Shown here one piece after another: positions 22,696 to 30,478 of a stretch of 46,234 nt of DNA (its first letter is position 1; each line of letters starts with the position of its first letter). The stretch spans positions 1-46,234 of the forward strand of contig JAEYVZ010000079.1 in the NCBI GenBank assembly GCA_023431405.1. Direction: 5' to 3'. The DNA comes from Actinomycetes bacterium. GTDB taxonomy: Bacteria > Actinomycetota > Actinomycetes > Actinomycetales > Microbacteriaceae. The notes under the pieces are model-generated. The model did no database searches. It was given only the letters and a program-made list of their open reading frames with translations, and was not told the origin of the DNA. The translations under genes and the position numbers were made by a program.

Positions 22696-24156
22696 ATGGA
22701 CTCGTTGCAGCTGGCGTTCCTGACGCTGGGCGTCGGCGCGGTGATCGGCGCCGCGTTCACCGCCCTGGTGATGGTCGCCATGCGGGCGCGGGTGGTCGGC
22801 AGGGCGAGCACCTCCACGACGCTGCCGGACGGCACCCGCGCGGTGCTGCAGGGCATGGACGAGGTGGCGGTCGTCGTCGACGCATCGCTCACGGTGGTCG
22901 CGGCATCCGCCCCTGCGGAGCTGTTCGGCATGGCCGAGGGCCGCACGCTTCCCGGCGAGGAGCTGCGGGCGCTCGTGAAATCCGCACGCACCACCGAGCG
23001 TCCCGAGGCGCAGACCCTGCAGCTGCGGCGGGGCGTGGAATTGCGGTCGGTGGCGGCGCGGGCGAGCTCCATCGCCCCGAGACTCACGCTCCTGGTCATC
23101 CGCGACATCACCGAGCGCGAGCGCGTGGAGGAGATGCGGCGCGACTTCGTCGCCAATACGAGTCACGAGCTGAAGACGCCCGTGGGCGCGATCACGCTGC
23201 TCGCGGAGGCCATCGAGTCGGCTGCCGACGACCCGCAGCAGGTGCGCCACTTCGCCCGCCGCATGACGGCCGAGGCGGGCCGGCTCGGCCAGCTCACCGG
23301 GCGCATCATGAACCTGTCGCGCCTCCAGGCCGCCGACGACCCCTCCAGTCTTCGCGACGTCTCCGTCGATGAGGTGATCGCCGCCGCGGTCGAGACCCAG
23401 GTCGTGGGGGCCGAGGCTGCGCAGATCGAGATCGTGCGCGGCGGCGATCGAGGCGCGTACGTCCACGGAGACGTGCAGGTTCTCACCGAGGCGATCGCGA
23501 ACCTCGTCGCCAACGCGGTCGCCTACTCGCCGCCGGGCTCGCAGGTGGGGGTCGGCGTGAAGCTCGTCGACGACGTCGTGGAGATCGCCGTCACCGACCG
23601 CGGCATCGGCATCCACGAGTCCGACCAGACGCGGGTGTTCGAGCGCTTCTACCGTGCCGACCAGGCGCGCTCGCGTCGCACCGGCGGCACCGGCCTCGGA
23701 CTCTCGATCGTGAAGCATGCGGTGCAGCGGCACGGCGGCGCGGTCGAGGTGTGGTCGCGCCCCGGCGAGGGGTCGACGTTCACGGTGCGTCTGCCCGCCG
23801 TCGAGGCCCCCGATCTCGCCGCGGGCTCGAAGAAGAAGAAAGCAGCCAAGAAGAAGGCGAAGGCGCGTGCCTCCGAGGAGAAGGCGACCGCGAAACGCGC
23901 CGCCGCGTCGCCGGCCCGGAAGCAGGGCGCGAAGACCGGCTCGAAGACGCCGAAGAACGGGGCGGATGCCGCTGCGGTGAAGCCGAAAGCCCCCGCCTCT
24001 GAGACACCCGCCGCCAAGCAGCCCGCGGCCAAGAAGCAGGTGGCCGAGAAGCCCGCCGCCCAGAAGCCCGCCGCCCCCAAGGCGGCCGCCCCGGCACCCG
24101 CCGCCCACGAGACAGTCGCCCGTGACATCGCACGGGCGAAGGGAGAGAAACGATGA
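22696..24156 (+). CDS. senX3: SenX3-like phosphate sensor histidine kinase with Lys/Ala-rich tail
   Basis: 486 residues. One N-terminal membrane helix (about 4-29), a PAS-like domain (about 50-140: GMDEVAVVVDASLTVVAAS), HisKA with the phosphorylated His in FVANTSHELKTPVGAITLL, and the ATPase boxes NLVANAVAYS, TDRGIGIHESD and GGTGLGLSIVKHAVQRHGG. The kinase ends near residue 375. Residues about 376-486 are an extra tail of Lys, Ala and Pro (KKKKAAKKKAKARA and AAKQPAAKKQVAEKPAAQKP), resembling histone-H1-like basic repeats and not part of normal SenX3. ATG at 22696 was chosen for the -10 box. It overlaps regX3 by ATGA. Phosphate starvation signalling with PhoU/Pst is the known role. Confidence 0.93.
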   Translation: MDSLQLAFLTLGVGAVIGAAFTALVMVAMRARVVGRASTSTTLPDGTRAVLQGMDEVAVVVDASLTVVAASAPAELFGMAEGRTLPGEELRALVKSARTTERPEAQTLQLRRGVELRSVAARASSIAPRLTLLVIRDITERERVEEMRRDFVANTSHELKTPVGAITLLAEAIESAADDPQQVRHFARRMTAEAGRLGQLTGRIMNLSRLQAADDPSSLRDVSVDEVIAAAVETQVVGAEAAQIEIVRGGDRGAYVHGDVQVLTEAIANLVANAVAYSPPGSQVGVGVKLVDDVVEIAVTDRGIGIHESDQTRVFERFYRADQARSRRTGGTGLGLSIVKHAVQRHGGAVEVWSRPGEGSTFTVRLPAVEAPDLAAGSKKKKAAKKKAKARASEEKATAKRAAASPARKQGAKTGSKTPKNGADAAAVKPKAPASETPAAKQPAAKKQVAEKPAAQKPAAPKAAAPAPAAHETVARDIARAKGEKR

Positions 24157-24836
24157 CCCGCGTGCTGATCGTCGAAGACGAGCCCGACCTCGCCGACCCG
24201 CTGGCCTACCTCCTGCGCAGGGAGGGCTTCGAGGTCGAGATCGCCGAAGACGGCCCCACGGCCCTGGAGCTCTTCGCCGCACACGGCGCCGACATCGTGC
24301 TGCTCGACCTCATGCTGCCCGGGATGCCGGGAACGGAGGTCTGCCGGATGATCCGCACCACGTCGCGCGTGCCGATCATCATGCTCACGGCCAAGGACTC
24401 CGAGGTGGATATCGTCGTCGGGTTGGAGCTCGGGGCCGACGACTACATCACGAAGCCGTACTCGTCGCGGGAGTTGCTTGCCCGCATGCGCGCGGTGCTG
24501 CGCCGCTCGGAGGCGCTCGACCTCGACGTCGACGACCGCATCGTAGAAGGCGGCCGGGTGCGCATCGACATCGACCGGCACACGGTCGCCGTCGACGGTC
24601 GGGAGATCTCCATGCCGTTGAAGGAATTCGAGCTGCTCGAAGTGCTCATGCGCAACTCGGGCCGCGTGCTCACCCGCGGCCAGCTCATCGATCGCGTGTG
24701 GGGGAGCGACTACTTCGGCGACACGAAGACGCTCGACGTGCACATCAAGCGCATCCGCTCCCGCATCGAGGAGAACCCGAGCGAGCCGTCGATGCTCCTT
24801 ACCGTCCGCGGGCTCGGGTACCGCTTCGAAGGCTGA
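24153..24836 (+). CDS. regX3: Response regulator RegX3
   Basis: 227 residues. Receiver with the acidic pocket in RVLIVEDEPDLAD and the phospho-acceptor Asp in ADIVLLDLMLPGMPG; Thr and Lys switch residues in IIMLTAKDSE and DYITKPYSSREL. The OmpR-type winged helix is MPLKEFELLEVLMRNSGRVL, QLIDRVWGSDYFGDTKTLDV, VRGLGYRFEG. It activates pst and other phosphate genes through the GTTCACC boxes. It overlaps senX3 by 4 bases and ends at a strong terminator. Confidence 0.96.
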   Translation: MTRVLIVEDEPDLADPLAYLLRREGFEVEIAEDGPTALELFAAHGADIVLLDLMLPGMPGTEVCRMIRTTSRVPIIMLTAKDSEVDIVVGLELGADDYITKPYSSRELLARMRAVLRRSEALDLDVDDRIVEGGRVRIDIDRHTVAVDGREISMPLKEFELLEVLMRNSGRVLTRGQLIDRVWGSDYFGDTKTLDVHIKRIRSRIEENPSEPSMLLTVRGLGYRFEG

Positions 24837-24843
24837 GCCTGCT

Positions 24844-24888
24844 CACACGGAAGGCCGGAGCCTCGTGGGGGCTCCGGCCTTCCGTGTG
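24844..24888. terminator. Strong bidirectional terminator
   Basis: A perfect 18-bp stem, CACACGGAAGGCCGGAGC (24844-24861) with its complement at 24871-24888 and a 9-base loop, lies between convergent regX3 and the lipoprotein gene. Confidence 0.85.
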
Positions 24889-24910
24889 ACGTGTTCGCGA
24901 CGGGCGCGGA

Positions 24911-25408
24911 TCAGGGCTGGGGAACGGCGACCGGGACGAACGGCGCGTACTGCGGGAGCCCGCCGTCGAGCACCGGAACGGCGAACTCGACGCCTTCGCC
25001 GTCGCCCGACTGGAAGACCATGGGAACGTCGGAGCCCGGCATCGCATCGAGAGCGTCGATGAGCAGGGGGTCGGCGTCGACGCCGAGGCTCGCCACCGTG
25101 TTGGCGGGCACGGCGACCGTGGCCGTGCGGCCGCCGAGGCCGAGGGTGAGGATCTCGTCGCTGTCGGTGTCGTTGACGATGGCGGCCAGGAAGTTGCCGA
25201 CGGTGCCGTCTTCGTTGGCGATGATGATGGCGTTGCGCACCATCAGGGGGCCGGAGTCGGGGATGTTCACGCCGTCGGACGGGGAGTAGGGGATCGTCGT
25301 CGCCTGGGGTGCCATGATGCTGCAGCCGGTCGCACCCAGTGCGACGGCGATGCCCACCGCCACGGTTGCGACGAGGCGAGGGGTGCGGGTGCGGCGTGTC
25401 AGGATCAC
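24911..25408 (-). CDS. lpqE: LpqE-like lipoprotein
   Basis: 165 residues from GTG at 25408 with GGAGGAACC upstream. Signal peptide with lipobox GATGC (Cys29). The mature part is beta-rich (GPLMVRNAIIIANEDGTVGN, ILTLGLGGRTATVAVPAN), like the PCu(A)C/LpqE-type sandwich. In Mycobacterium lpqE lies divergent from carD, as here, which supports the name. Function unknown; a role in the cell envelope is inferred. Confidence 0.75.
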   Translation of the reverse strand: MILTRRTRTPRLVATVAVGIAVALGATGCSIMAPQATTIPYSPSDGVNIPDSGPLMVRNAIIIANEDGTVGNFLAAIVNDTDSDEILTLGLGGRTATVAVPANTVASLGVDADPLLIDALDAMPGSDVPMVFQSGDGEGVEFAVPVLDGGLPQYAPFVPVAVPQP

Positions 25409-25558
25409 GGTTCCTCCAGCGGAATCGAGCAGTTCTCTCGGTGCCAGTCTAGTCTCCGCAGGCCACCCGCCTGAACGCCCCCTCGCGCGCGCGGACGGGC
25501 GCGGGCGCGCACCGTCGTAGGGTGCCAGGCGGCGAACCTTACCCTATGACGCCTGTGG

Positions 25559-25564
25559 TATCAT
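25559..25564 (+). promoter_or_regulatory. -10 element of carD
   Basis: TATCAT lies 26 bases before the carD ATG. The -35 is not obvious; a ribosome site (GAAAGG, 25575-25580) separates it from the start, so unlike many neighbours this message has a leader. Confidence 0.4.
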
Positions 25565-25590
25565 GGAGGTTGCCGAAAGGACATAACTGC

Positions 25591-26073
25591 ATGCTTTTTG
25601 AGGTTGGCGAGACGGTCGTCTATCCGCATCACGGCGCCGCGACGATCATCGAGGTCAAAGACCGGATCATCAAGGGCGAGACCAAGAAGTACCTGAAGCT
25701 CAACGTCACGCAGGGAGACCTCATCATCGAGGTCCCGGCGGAGAACGTCGATCTGGTCGGTGTTCGCGACGTGATCGGTAAAGACGGGCTCGAGCGCGTC
25801 TTCGACGTGCTCCGCGCGCCCTTCACCGAGGAGCCCACCAACTGGTCGCGCCGGTACAAGGCGAACCTCGAGAAGCTCGCTTCGGGCGATGTCATCAAGG
25901 TGAGCGAGGTCGTGCGCGACCTGTGGCGTCGCGACCAGGACCGCGGTCTGTCCGCCGGCGAGAAGCGCATGCTGGCCAAGGCCCGTCAGATCCTCGTGTC
26001 CGAGATCGCCCTCGCGCTCAAGACCGAGGAGGAGAAGGCCTCCGGCGTCCTCGACGAGGTCCTCGCCAGCTGA
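25591..26073 (+). CDS. carD: CarD-family RNA polymerase-binding regulator
   Basis: 160 residues from ATG at 25591. N-terminal RNAP-interacting Tudor-like domain: MLFEVGETVVYPHHGAATII and KYLKLNVTQGDLIIEVPAEN. Helical C-terminal DNA-binding domain: NWSRRYKANLEKLASGDVIK and EVVRDLWRRDQDRGLSAGEK with the promoter-fork tryptophan in DLWRRD. It stabilises open complexes, especially at rRNA promoters. Transcribed toward ispDF, as in mycobacteria. Confidence 0.97.
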   Translation: MLFEVGETVVYPHHGAATIIEVKDRIIKGETKKYLKLNVTQGDLIIEVPAENVDLVGVRDVIGKDGLERVFDVLRAPFTEEPTNWSRRYKANLEKLASGDVIKVSEVVRDLWRRDQDRGLSAGEKRMLAKARQILVSEIALALKTEEEKASGVLDEVLAS

Positions 26074-26087
26074 CACCGCTCGCTCGG

Positions 26088-26093
26088 TAGTCT
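26088..26093 (+). promoter_or_regulatory. -10 element of ispDF, leaderless-type
   Basis: TAGTCT is 6 bases before the ATG at 26100 and no Shine-Dalgarno sequence is present, so ispDF can be transcribed separately from carD. Confidence 0.5.
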
Positions 26094-26099
26094 CGTGGC

Positions 26100-27305
26100 A
26101 TGACCGCCACGCCGCTTCCCCGTCCTCGCACCGCGATCATCGTCGTCGCCGCCGGATCGGGCACGCGACTGGGTGCCGGCGCACCCAAGGCATTCGTCGG
26201 CATCGACGAGCACTCCGTGTTGCGTCACGCCCTCAACGGGGTGTTCGCGGCGCCCCCCGCCCAAGTGGTGGTGGTCGCGCCCGAGGCGCGTGCGGGTGAT
26301 GCGCTCACCGAGATCGAGGAAGCGGCGGGCGACCGGCGAGACCTCGCCTCCGTCGTGACCGGCGGGGCGACGCGTCAGCAGTCCGTCGCCGCCGGCCTGG
26401 CCGCCCTGTGGCCCGACATCGAGTTCGTGCTCGTCCACGATGCAGCACGCGCCCTCACTCCGCCCGCCGTCTTCGAGCGGGTGATCTCCGCGCTCGAGAG
26501 CGGCCGCGATGCCGTGCTTCCCGTGCTTCCCGTCGTCGACACGATCAAGCAGATCGATGGGGATGCCGTCGTGGCCGCCGTCGACCGCTCCGTGCTGGCC
26601 GCCGCGCAGACGCCGCAGGGCTTCCGCCTCGACGTGCTGCGAGCGGCGCTGGCATCCGCGGCCGCAGACCACACCGACGACGCCGCGCTCGTCCAGGCGG
26701 CCGGAGGCTCCGTGTTCACCGTCGAAGGCGATGAGCGCTCGTTCAAGATCACGACCGCCGGCGACCTCGAGCGCGCCCGCGCCGCCGCCGCGCCCCTCGC
26801 CGCCGCCACCAGCTCGCTCCACCCGCAGCCGGCGCTTCCGAGGGTCGGCATCGGCACCGACGTGCACGCCTTCGGAGGTGAGGGCACCCTGTGGCTCGCC
26901 GGCCTCGAATGGCCCGGCGAACAGGGGCTTCACGGCCACTCCGACGGCGACGCGGTGGCCCACGCCATCGTCGATGCGCTGCTGGCGGCGGCGGGACTCG
27001 GCGACATCGGCATCCATTTCGGAACGGCTCACCCCGAGTACGCAGGCGCCCACGCCGCGGCCTTCCTCACCCGCACCCGGGCGATCCTCGCCGAAGCGGG
27101 GTTCGCGATCGGCAACGTCTCGGTGCAGGTGCAGGCGGCGCGACCCCGCTTCGCGGCGCGACGTCAGGAAGCGGAGGCGGTGCTGTCGGAGGCGCTCGGC
27201 GGCGTCCCGGTGTCGGTCTCGGCGACGACCACCGACGGCCTCGGGTTCACGGGGACCGCCGAGGGCGTCGCAGCCTTCGCGGTCGCGCTCGTCCACCCCT
27301 TCTGA
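26100..27305 (+). CDS. ispDF: Bifunctional IspD-IspF (MEP isoprenoid pathway)
   Basis: 401 residues. IspD part (1-about 235): AIIVVAAGSGTRLGAGAPKA, LVHDAARALTPP and TPQGFRLDVLRAAL. IspF part (about 245-401): metal ligands in VGIGTDVHAFGGEG (DxH) and HGHSDGDAVAHAIVDALLAA, then GLGDIGIHF. The IspF loop usually reading FPDTDP is FGTAHP here, so its acidic residues are replaced. The fused protein makes CDP-methylerythritol and then the cyclic diphosphate, two non-adjacent steps of the MEP pathway (IspE acts between). Separate ispD and ispF genes sit at this place in mycobacteria. Confidence 0.95.
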   Translation: MTATPLPRPRTAIIVVAAGSGTRLGAGAPKAFVGIDEHSVLRHALNGVFAAPPAQVVVVAPEARAGDALTEIEEAAGDRRDLASVVTGGATRQQSVAAGLAALWPDIEFVLVHDAARALTPPAVFERVISALESGRDAVLPVLPVVDTIKQIDGDAVVAAVDRSVLAAAQTPQGFRLDVLRAALASAAADHTDDAALVQAAGGSVFTVEGDERSFKITTAGDLERARAAAAPLAAATSSLHPQPALPRVGIGTDVHAFGGEGTLWLAGLEWPGEQGLHGHSDGDAVAHAIVDALLAAAGLGDIGIHFGTAHPEYAGAHAAAFLTRTRAILAEAGFAIGNVSVQVQAARPRFAARRQEAEAVLSEALGGVPVSVSATTTDGLGFTGTAEGVAAFAVALVHPF

Positions 27306-27316
27306 GAGGGAGCCGT

Positions 27317-27387
27317 CGCTGAGACGGACCCCCGCCGAGACGGAAGACTCGCCGAGACGGAAGACTCGCTGAGACGGGAGCCTCGCT
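27317..27387 (+). repeat. 17-bp tandem repeat after ispDF
   Basis: GAGACGG cores occur at 27321, 27337, 27354 and 27371, giving about four units of CGCCGAGACGGAAGACT-type (16- or 17-base spacing). It starts about 12 bases after the ispDF stop and ends before the convergent GNAT gene. No hairpin terminator is visible in this gap. Confidence 0.8.
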
Positions 27388-27401
27388 GCGGCGCGGCCGC
27401 C

Positions 27402-27896
27402 TCAGTCGAGATCGCGACGCAGGAACACCGACAGCGGATCGCTCCGGTAGTCGGCGAACGGGCCGCATTCGACGAAACCCTCGCTGAGGTAGAGGCCGCG
27501 GGCGGGGGCGAAGGCCGGCTCGGTGCCCGTCTCGAGGAAGAGGGTGCGCACGCCCCGCGCGACAGCCTCCGCGACGATGCGGCGCAGGATCGCGCGTCCG
27601 GCGCCCGTGCCGCGGAAGCGATCGTCGACTCTCATCGATTTCAGTTCTGCGGTGGTGTCGTCGAGGCGCTTGAGGGCCCCGATCCCCACGAGCACGGCCG
27701 GGTCGGCGTCGAGGGCCCACGCCGACCACACCGTGACGTCGTCGCCCCGCAGGGCACCGAGGTCGAGAGCATGGCAGCTCTCCGGCGGGCTCAGCTCGTG
27801 CACACCGGCCAGGTGCGGCTGGACGAGCCGCTGCGTCGCTTCTCCCGAGAGGTCGTCGACACGGATGTCGAGTGTCATGGGGGAACTGTGTGTCAT
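27402..27896 (-). CDS. GNAT-family N-acetyltransferase
   Basis: 158-164 residues depending on start: ATG at 27896 or 27878, two starts created by an 18-bp duplication. The acetyl-CoA loop is SMRVDDRFRGTGAGRAILRR (R-x-x-G-x-G/A), preceded by VLVGIGALKRLDDTTAELKS. The C-terminal GLYLSEGFVECGPFADYR is typical of the YjcF/ElaA-type small-molecule acetyltransferases. Substrate unknown. It interrupts the conserved ispDF-cysS order on the opposite strand. Confidence 0.85.
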   Translation of the reverse strand: MTHSSPMTLDIRVDDLSGEATQRLVQPHLAGVHELSPPESCHALDLGALRGDDVTVWSAWALDADPAVLVGIGALKRLDDTTAELKSMRVDDRFRGTGAGRAILRRIVAEAVARGVRTLFLETGTEPAFAPARGLYLSEGFVECGPFADYRSDPLSVFLRRDLD

Positions 27897-27908
27897 GGGA
27901 GAACTGTG
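27873..27908 (-). repeat. 18-bp tandem duplication at the GNAT start
   Basis: TGTCATGGGGGAACTGTG (27873-27890) and TGTCATGGGAGAACTGTG (27891-27908) differ by one base. Read leftward each contains an ATG, so the protein can start as MTHSSPMTL or MTL. Confidence 0.8.
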
Positions 27909-27974
27909 CCACGCGCGCGTTTCGGCGTCGTTTCTCGCTCACGCGATTGCCCCGGCGTGGCGGCGTCGCACGGG

Positions 27975-27980
27975 TAGGCT
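27975..27980 (+). promoter_or_regulatory. -10 element of cysS, leaderless-type
   Basis: TAGGCT is 6 bases before the GTG start at 27987 with no Shine-Dalgarno sequence; the same hexamer and spacing as at 8760. Confidence 0.5.
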
Positions 27981-27986
27981 GGTGCG

Positions 27987-29393
27987 GTGACGGTACGGCT
28001 CTACGACAGCAAGGCACAGGCCCTGCGCGACTTCGTGCCGCTCGACCCTCGAAACGTCACGATGTACGTGTGCGGCCCCACGGTGCAGTCGGGCCCCCAC
28101 ATCGGGCACGTGAGAGCCGCGCTCGCCTTCGACGTGCTGCGCCGCTGGCTGGAGCACCGCTTCGGCCGCGTCACGTTCGTGCGCAACGTGACCGACATCG
28201 ACGACAAGGTGCTCGTCAACGCGACGGACGACGAGCCGTGGTGGGCGCTGGCCTACCGCATGGAGCAGGAGTTCACCCGCGCGTACGCCGCCGTCGGCAT
28301 CCGTCCGCCCACCTACGAGCCCCGGGCCACGGCCTCGATCCCGCAGATGATCGAGCTCATCGAGCGTCTCATCGCGGCGGGGCACGCCTACGCGGCGGGG
28401 GATGCGGCGCCCGGCGACGTCTACTTCGACGTGCGCTCGTGGCCCGCCTACGGCGAGCTGACCCGTCAGTCGATCGATGCGATGGAGTCGGCGGCCGACG
28501 CCGATCCTCGCGGCAAGCGCGACCCCCGCGACTTCGCGCTCTGGAAGGGCGCCAAAGGCGACGAGCCCGCATCGGCGGTCTGGGACTCGCCGTGGGGGGC
28601 TGGCCGCCCCGGATGGCACATCGAGTGCTCCGCCATGAGTCGCCGGTACCTGGGCGCCGAGTTCGACATCCACGGCGGCGGTCTCGACCTGCGGTTCCCC
28701 CATCACGAGAACGAGCTCGCGCAGTCGAGCGCGGCAGGTGACGCGTTCGCCCGTTATTGGGTGCACAACGGCCTGGTCACCGTCGGCGACCAGAAGATGT
28801 CGAAGTCGCTCGGCAACTTCCTGCTCGCCGACGACGTTCTGCGCGGTCGCGACCCGCTCGTCGTGCGCTACGCCCTGGCGTCGGCGCACTATCGTTCGAA
28901 CCTCGACATCACGCCGTCGTCGTTCGACGAGGCAGAGGCCGCACTCGACCGCATCCGCACGTTCCAGCAGCGTGCGGCGCGCGTCCAGGGCGACCGGCTG
29001 ACCGCCGCAGACCTTCCCGGGGCGTTCGCCGAAGCCCTCGACGACGACCTCGGCGTGCCGCAGGCGCTCGCCGTCGTGCACGAGCACGTGCGGGCGGGAA
29101 ACGCCGCCCTCGACGACGGCGACCACGCCGCGGCGGCGACCGCGGCCGTGCAGGTCGGCCGGATGACGGGGATCCTCGGTCTCAACCCCTCCGACCCGCA
29201 GTGGCGGGTCGACAGCGGCGCAGAGGCCGACGCGCTCGACGCGCTCCTGCAGACCATGATCGCTCAGCGTGCGCACGCGCGCGCGAACAAAGACTGGGCG
29301 GCAGCCGACCGCATCCGCGACGCGCTCGCGGCGGCCGGCATCGCCCTCGAAGACGGTCCCGACGGGACGTATTGGAGTCTGAACGATGGCTAA
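27987..29393 (+). CDS. cysS: Cysteinyl-tRNA synthetase
   Basis: 468 residues from GTG at 27987. Zn/Cys region MYVCGPTVQSGPHIGHVRAA with the HIGH-type motif, FVRNVTDIDDKVL, WHIECSAMS, the HGGGLDLRFPHHENELAQS box and KMSKSLGNF. The C-terminal anticodon-binding DALR-like region is complete. Overlaps rlmB by 8 bases. Confidence 0.98.
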   Translation: MTVRLYDSKAQALRDFVPLDPRNVTMYVCGPTVQSGPHIGHVRAALAFDVLRRWLEHRFGRVTFVRNVTDIDDKVLVNATDDEPWWALAYRMEQEFTRAYAAVGIRPPTYEPRATASIPQMIELIERLIAAGHAYAAGDAAPGDVYFDVRSWPAYGELTRQSIDAMESAADADPRGKRDPRDFALWKGAKGDEPASAVWDSPWGAGRPGWHIECSAMSRRYLGAEFDIHGGGLDLRFPHHENELAQSSAAGDAFARYWVHNGLVTVGDQKMSKSLGNFLLADDVLRGRDPLVVRYALASAHYRSNLDITPSSFDEAEAALDRIRTFQQRAARVQGDRLTAADLPGAFAEALDDDLGVPQALAVVHEHVRAGNAALDDGDHAAAATAAVQVGRMTGILGLNPSDPQWRVDSGAEADALDALLQTMIAQRAHARANKDWAAADRIRDALAAAGIALEDGPDGTYWSLNDG

Positions 29394-30375
29394 GCCTGGC
29401 AACCCCTCCGCGGGCAAAGGAAAGAAGAAGGGCCCCTCGAAGGGCACCGGCGGCAAGAACCGCCGTTCGCTCGAGGGCCGCGGCCCGACCCCGAAGGCGG
29501 AAGACCGCGCCTGGCACCCCGCAGGCAAGCGGAAGGCCGCCGCGGAGCGCTATGCGGCCGCAGGAGGCAAGGGCAAGCCGGGCGGCGCGTCGCGGTCGAC
29601 CGGCGCCCGTGCGAAGAAGGACGACGACACCGAGATCGTCACGGGCCGCAACTCCGTGCTCGAAGCGCTGCGCACCCGCATCCCGGCGACCGCGTTCTAC
29701 ATCGCCCAGCGTGTGGAGATGGACGACCGGGTGAAGGAGATGCTCGCGATCGCGACGCAGCGCGGCATCCCCGTGCTGGAAGTCACGCGCCCCGAGCTCG
29801 ACCGCATGGCCGGCTTCGACGGCGTCCACCAGGGCGTCGCGATCAAGGTGCGCCCCTACGAGTACGCCCACCCGCAGGACATGCTCGAGGAGATCATCGA
29901 CCGCGGCGACCTGCCGCTGCTGATCGCACTCGACGGCGTGACCGACCCGCGCAACCTCGGCGCCATCATCCGTTCCACGGCCGCGTTCGGGGGACAGGGC
30001 GTCATCCTCCCGCAGCGTCGTTCGGCGAGCGTCAACTCCGCCGCCTGGAAGACCAGCGCGGGTGCGGCCGCCCGCATCCCCGTCGCGATCGCGGCGAACC
30101 TCACCTCGACGCTCAAGGAGTTCAAGAAGCAGGGCGTCTTCGTGCTCGGGCTCGACGGTGACGGCGACGTCTCGCTCCCGGCGCTGCAGCTCGCCGACCG
30201 GCCCGTCGTGATCGTCGTCGGCTCCGAAGGCAAGGGCCTGTCGCGCCTGGTCACCGAGACGTGCGACCAGGTCGTCTCGATCCCGATCTCCTCGGCGGCC
30301 GAGTCGCTGAACGCGGGCATCGCCGCATCCGTCGCGCTTTACCAGGTCTCGACCCTGCGCGCTGCCCAGGAGTGA
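29386..30375 (+). CDS. rlmB: 23S rRNA 2'-O-methyltransferase RlmB (TrmH/SpoU family)
   Basis: 329 residues. An N-terminal disordered Lys/Gly-rich extension of about 80 residues (AGKGKKKGPSKGTGG), then the SpoU substrate-binding domain (EIVTGRNSVLEALRTRIPAT) and the SPOUT knot with motif 1 DGVTDPRNLGAIIRSTAAFG, motif 2 VIVVGSEGKGLSRLV and motif 3 ISIPISSAAESLN-type (VSIPISSAAESLNAGIAAS). Methylates G2251-equivalent of 23S rRNA in E. coli; same place after cysS as in mycobacteria. Confidence 0.95.
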   Translation: MAKPGNPSAGKGKKKGPSKGTGGKNRRSLEGRGPTPKAEDRAWHPAGKRKAAAERYAAAGGKGKPGGASRSTGARAKKDDDTEIVTGRNSVLEALRTRIPATAFYIAQRVEMDDRVKEMLAIATQRGIPVLEVTRPELDRMAGFDGVHQGVAIKVRPYEYAHPQDMLEEIIDRGDLPLLIALDGVTDPRNLGAIIRSTAAFGGQGVILPQRRSASVNSAAWKTSAGAAARIPVAIAANLTSTLKEFKKQGVFVLGLDGDGDVSLPALQLADRPVVIVVGSEGKGLSRLVTETCDQVVSIPISSAAESLNAGIAASVALYQVSTLRAAQE

Positions 30376-30426
30376 TCTCCGAAGACGAGCACGCGCGCGT
30401 CGTCGCCGTCGCGCGCAGTGAGCGAT

Positions 30427-30468
30427 CGAGTCGTCCGGCCAGGCTCGGGCTCGCGGCCGGACGACTCG
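30427..30468. terminator. Bidirectional terminator between rlmB and amidohydrolase
   Basis: A perfect 14-bp stem CGAGTCGTCCGGCC / GGCCGGACGACTCG with a 14-base loop. It separates the conserved core block from the catabolic cluster to the right. Confidence 0.8.
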
Positions 30469-30478
30469 ACGCTCGGGA

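Noticed and set aside
22528..24282. Long N-terminal extension of phoU (total 811 residues).
   Set aside because: It reads antisense through senX3; the ATG at 22527 with GAGAGAGGT is the true start.
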